Assembly (NCBI RefSeq): GCF_000956535.1
Contig: NZ_JYIY01000075.1
Coordinates: 86,909 to 150,908, forward strand
Direction: 5' to 3'
Origin: Microbacterium ginsengisoli
GTDB taxonomy: Bacteria; Actinomycetota; Actinomycetes; Actinomycetales; Microbacteriaceae
DNA length: 64,000 nt
The notes under the pieces were generated by a model that did not search any database, was not told the origin of the DNA, and saw only the letters and a program-made list of their open reading frames with translations. Position 1 is the first letter of the stretch, and every line of letters begins with the position of its first letter. Of this stretch, positions 61,532 to 64,000 are shown in pieces. The translations under genes and the position numbers were made by a program.

Positions 61532-62661
61532 TGCGTTTCGTCGATGAGTTTCGCGACCCGGCGGCTGCCCGGTCGCTGCTGACGGTCATCGAGGGCCAGG
61601 CCGAGCGCCTCGGTCGCCCGCTGTCGTTCATGGAGGTGTGCGGCGGTCACACGCACACCATCTACCGGCACGGCCTCGAGCACCTGCTGCCGGAGTCGAT
61701 CCAGCTCGTGCACGGTCCCGGCTGCCCGGTGTGCGTCATCCCGATGGGTCGCGTCGACGACGCGGTCTGGCTCGCGCACCGTCCCGGCGTGATCTTCACG
61801 ACCTTCGGCGACATGATGCGGGTGCCGGGCACCGAGGGGAGCCTGCTGCAGGCGCAGGCCTCGGGCGCGGACGTGCGGTTCGTCTACTCGCCGCTCGACG
61901 CGCTGAAGATCGCGATCGACAACCCCGACAAGGAGGTCGTGTTCTTCGCCGTGGGCTTCGAGACGACGGCCCCCTCCACCGCGGTGACGATCGCGCGGGC
62001 CGCGGCCCTTGACGTGCGGAACTTCTCGATCTTCTGCAACCACGTGCTCATCGAGCCGCCGCTGCGCGCCATCCTCGACTCGGCCGACCTCGAGCTCGAC
62101 GGCTTCATCGGCCCCGGGCACGTCTCGACCGTCGTCGGCACCGAGATCTTCCGGTTCATCCCCGAGGATTACGGCCTGCCGATCGTGGTGACCGGCTTCG
62201 AGCCGCTCGACATCCTGCAGTCGATCGAGATGCTGCTGGCCCAGTACGAGAGTGGGCGCTGCGAGGTCGAGAACCAGTACGCCCGCGTCGTGCGGCCCGA
62301 GGGCAATCCCGCCGCCCTCGCCCTCATGCGACAGGTGTTCGCGGTGCGCGAGACCTTCGAGTGGCGCGGGCTCGGCTACATCCCGCGCTCGGGCTACGGC
62401 ATCCACCCCGACTACGCCCGCTTCGACGCGGAGCAGAAGTTCGCGATGCCGGGCGTGCGGGTCGCCGACCCGCCGGCCTGCGAGTGCGGCAGCGTGCTGC
62501 GCGGTGTCATCAAGCCCTGGCAGTGCAAGGTGTTCGGCACGGCCTGCACCCCGGAGACGCCGATCGGCACCTGCATGGTCTCGCCCGAGGGTGCGTGCGC
62601 CGCGTACTACAACTTCGGGCGCCTGCACCGCGAGGCCGCGCAGGCGGTGGCGCGGGCGTGA
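61531..62661 (+). CDS. hypD: hydrogenase maturation Fe-S protein HypD
   Basis: A 376-residue scaffold where the Fe(CN)2CO unit is built with HypC. CGGHTHTIY and GPGCPVCV supply the active cysteines, FFAVGFETTAPSTA and GFIGPGHVSTVVG are conserved loops. The C-terminal [4Fe-4S] ligands lie in CGSVLRG, WQCKVFGTAC and GTCMVSPEGAC. Translation is coupled to the upstream hypC and, by GTGA, to the downstream gene. Confidence 0.96.
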   Translation: MRFVDEFRDPAAARSLLTVIEGQAERLGRPLSFMEVCGGHTHTIYRHGLEHLLPESIQLVHGPGCPVCVIPMGRVDDAVWLAHRPGVIFTTFGDMMRVPGTEGSLLQAQASGADVRFVYSPLDALKIAIDNPDKEVVFFAVGFETTAPSTAVTIARAAALDVRNFSIFCNHVLIEPPLRAILDSADLELDGFIGPGHVSTVVGTEIFRFIPEDYGLPIVVTGFEPLDILQSIEMLLAQYESGRCEVENQYARVVRPEGNPAALALMRQVFAVRETFEWRGLGYIPRSGYGIHPDYARFDAEQKFAMPGVRVADPPACECGSVLRGVIKPWQCKVFGTACTPETPIGTCMVSPEGACAAYYNFGRLHREAAQAVARA

Positions 62662-63392
62662 CCGCCGCCGGCGAGCGGCTGTTCGCGCGCTACGCGCATC
62701 AGCCGAACGAACGCGGGTACTGCGGCCCCGAGGGTGCCGACGGCCTCGCCGCGGTCGCGCGGGGGGAGGCGGCATCCGTCTCGGTGCCCGACGTCGCCCG
62801 GCGCTTCTCGGGCGCCTGGCCCTACCTCACTGTGGTGGGCGGTCTGCTGGGCGTCGACCCGCTCGACGAGCGGGCGGTGCGGGCCTACTGGACGGGCTCG
62901 GCCGAGGGCGACGCGCTCGACGCCGACGAGGTGTGGCGACGGCTGGTCGCGATCATCGGGCCGCAGGCGGGCTCGTACTGGACACACCTCGACGACCGGC
63001 TCGCCGCCGAGGCGGCACCGCACCACGCGTTCCACGTGTTCGGCGTCTACCCGTGGACGCGCCTGCTCGACACCGGCCTCCCCGAGCCCGTGCAGGTGCT
63101 CGCCGACTGCAGCGTGGTGCCGGCGCGTGTGCGCGAGGTCGTCGACGACGGATGCCTCGTCGACGCCCCGGTGCTGCGCTACGCCGACGGCCGGCTCTCG
63201 TGGGGCGAGGCCGCCCCACGCCGGGTGTCGGTGCCGTACGGCGACCTGCTTGCGGGAGGAGATGCGGTCACGGTGCACTGGGACGCCGTGTGCGAGCGCA
63301 TCGACGACGCGGATGCCGCGGCCCTCGCCGCGCGCCTCGCGTCGCAGCTCGAGCGGGTCAACGCCCGTCTCGCCGGCGCGCTGCCCCGGTGA
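62658..63392 (+). CDS. uncharacterised hydrogenase-cluster protein
   Basis: A 244-residue protein without signal peptide or membrane segment. FARYAHQPNERGYCGPEG at the start and HAFHVFGVYPWTRLLDTGLPEPVQVLADC in the middle look conserved. CSVVPARVREVVDDGCLVDAPVL and VHWDAVCERI follow. I assign it to the DUF6390-like group from pattern only. The GTG overlaps the hypD stop. It closes the hydrogenase operon and could take part in maturation or complex attachment. Confidence 0.7.
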   Translation: MTAAGERLFARYAHQPNERGYCGPEGADGLAAVARGEAASVSVPDVARRFSGAWPYLTVVGGLLGVDPLDERAVRAYWTGSAEGDALDADEVWRRLVAIIGPQAGSYWTHLDDRLAAEAAPHHAFHVFGVYPWTRLLDTGLPEPVQVLADCSVVPARVREVVDDGCLVDAPVLRYADGRLSWGEAAPRRVSVPYGDLLAGGDAVTVHWDAVCERIDDADAAALAARLASQLERVNARLAGALPR

Positions 63393-63446
63393 CGGCACTC
63401 CGCCGCGCTGCTGCGCTGACGGCGCCGCGCCGACGCGCCGCCGCCC

Positions 63447-64000
63447 TCAGTGGCCGGAGATGGCGTCCGCGATGCGGGCGACGACCGAGGTGCGCGCCGT
63501 GCCCGTCGCCGCCTCGACGCGGTCGGCCGCGCGGTAGGCGGCGTAGAGCCCGCGGACGGCCAGCCACCGCAGCGGCTCGACCTCCCAGCGGTGGGCGCGG
63601 TGGTTCACCCACGGCAGGCGGGTGAGTGCGGCGTCGCGACCGAGCACCAGGTCGGCGAGGGTGCGGCCGGCGAGGTTCGTGGCGGTCACCCCGGTGCCGA
63701 CGTACCCGCCCGCCCAGCCGAGGCCGGTAGCGCGGTCGAACCCGACGGTCGCCGCCCAGTCGCGCGGCACCCCGAGCACGCCCGACCACGCGTGCGCGAT
63801 CGGCGCGCGCACGGCCGCGGGGAAGAAGGTGCGCAGCAGTGCCGTGAGCTGGCGCACGGTGCCCGGCGCGGTGGAGCCGTCGGCATCGACCCGCGAGCCG
63901 TAGCGGTACGGCACCCCGCGGCCGCCGAACGCGATGCGATCGTCGGCGGTGCGCTGCGCGTACATGTAGACGTGCGCCATGTCGCCGAGGGTCGCCCGCC
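63447..64000 (-). CDS. FAD-dependent oxidoreductase (DAO family), N-terminal part outside window
   Basis: The C-terminal 184 residues of a glycine/D-amino-acid-oxidase-like flavoprotein. The frame is open to base 64000, so the FAD-binding N-terminus lies beyond. Visible motifs include YAQRTADDRIAFGGRGVPYRYG, AWSGVLGVPRDWAATVGFD, and the FAD-site sequence GGYVGTGVTATNLAGRTLADLVLG near the end. It is convergent with the hydrogenase operon. An internal ATG at 63980 is not the start. Confidence 0.83.
   Translation of the reverse strand, partial: RATLGDMAHVYMYAQRTADDRIAFGGRGVPYRYGSRVDADGSTAPGTVRQLTALLRTFFPAAVRAPIAHAWSGVLGVPRDWAATVGFDRATGLGWAGGYVGTGVTATNLAGRTLADLVLGRDAALTRLPWVNHRAHRWEVEPLRWLAVRGLYAAYRAADRVEAATGTARTSVVARIADAISGH

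Overview
This window is very GC-rich, densely packed actinobacterial DNA. Asp is almost always GAC except in the sequence GGATGYC, the word GCGGCATCC recurs throughout, and the gene order MaoC-MaoC-murB-aminotransferase is present. Together these fit the Microbacteriaceae, most likely Microbacterium or a close relative; this is an inference from style and synteny. I see no tRNA, rRNA, CRISPR array or insertion sequence, and no stretch over 300 bases lacks a gene.

Layout. (1) 1-7741: the end of a myo-inositol catabolic operon (iolA fragment, iolB, iolD, iolE, iolG, a transaldolase-family protein and a hydroxypyruvate-isomerase-like protein), closed by a strong bidirectional terminator. (2) 7798-16619: a second inositol-like module with an ABC importer (9183-12178), three Gfo/Idh/MocA dehydrogenases, an IolE-like isomerase/dehydratase and a LacI repressor. 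A perfect palindromic LacI-type operator lies between the divergent genes at 14421-14434. (3) 16639-37929: a large sugar-acid region. It holds a KDG kinase/KDPG aldolase/KduD/alcohol dehydrogenase operon and a carbohydrate importer with a mutarotase. It also holds a long minus-strand operon with a GntR regulator, the last two Weimberg-pathway enzymes, an odd CoA-transferase/enoyl-CoA hydratase/cytosolic solute-binding-protein set, a metallo-beta-lactamase-fold protein and an enolase-superfamily enzyme. A plus-strand operon encodes an oxidative, aldolase-free L-fucose-type pathway. (4) 37969-44998: housekeeping-like genes (ClC channel, TSUP permease, two MaoC-type dehydratases, murB, a secreted lipoprotein that looks like a dead serine protease, and an aspartate-type aminotransferase). 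Several use leaderless-type starts. (5) 45027-48546: an aldonate-use block with a DeoR regulator. (6) 48645-48808: a remnant of a second aminotransferase gene, marking a recombination breakpoint. (7) 48804-63392: a complete [NiFe]-hydrogenase island. It has hypAB and an AraC regulator on one strand, and hucM-hucS-hucL-protease-accessory genes-hypF-hypC-hypE-hypC-hypD on the other. The small subunit has only three cysteines at the proximal cluster site and most resembles the high-affinity Huc (group 2a) type that can scavenge trace hydrogen. (8) 63447-64000: the start-truncated end of a FAD-dependent oxidoreductase.

How it works together. The first 38 kb equip a soil- or plant-associated heterotroph to take up inositols, deoxysugars and sugar acids. 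It oxidises them to semialdehydes, ketoacids and 2-oxoglutarate. Operons are tightly coupled by ATGA or GTGA overlaps. The hydrogenase island would supply energy from hydrogen when carbon is scarce. Its position beside an aminotransferase fragment suggests it was acquired or rearranged as a block.
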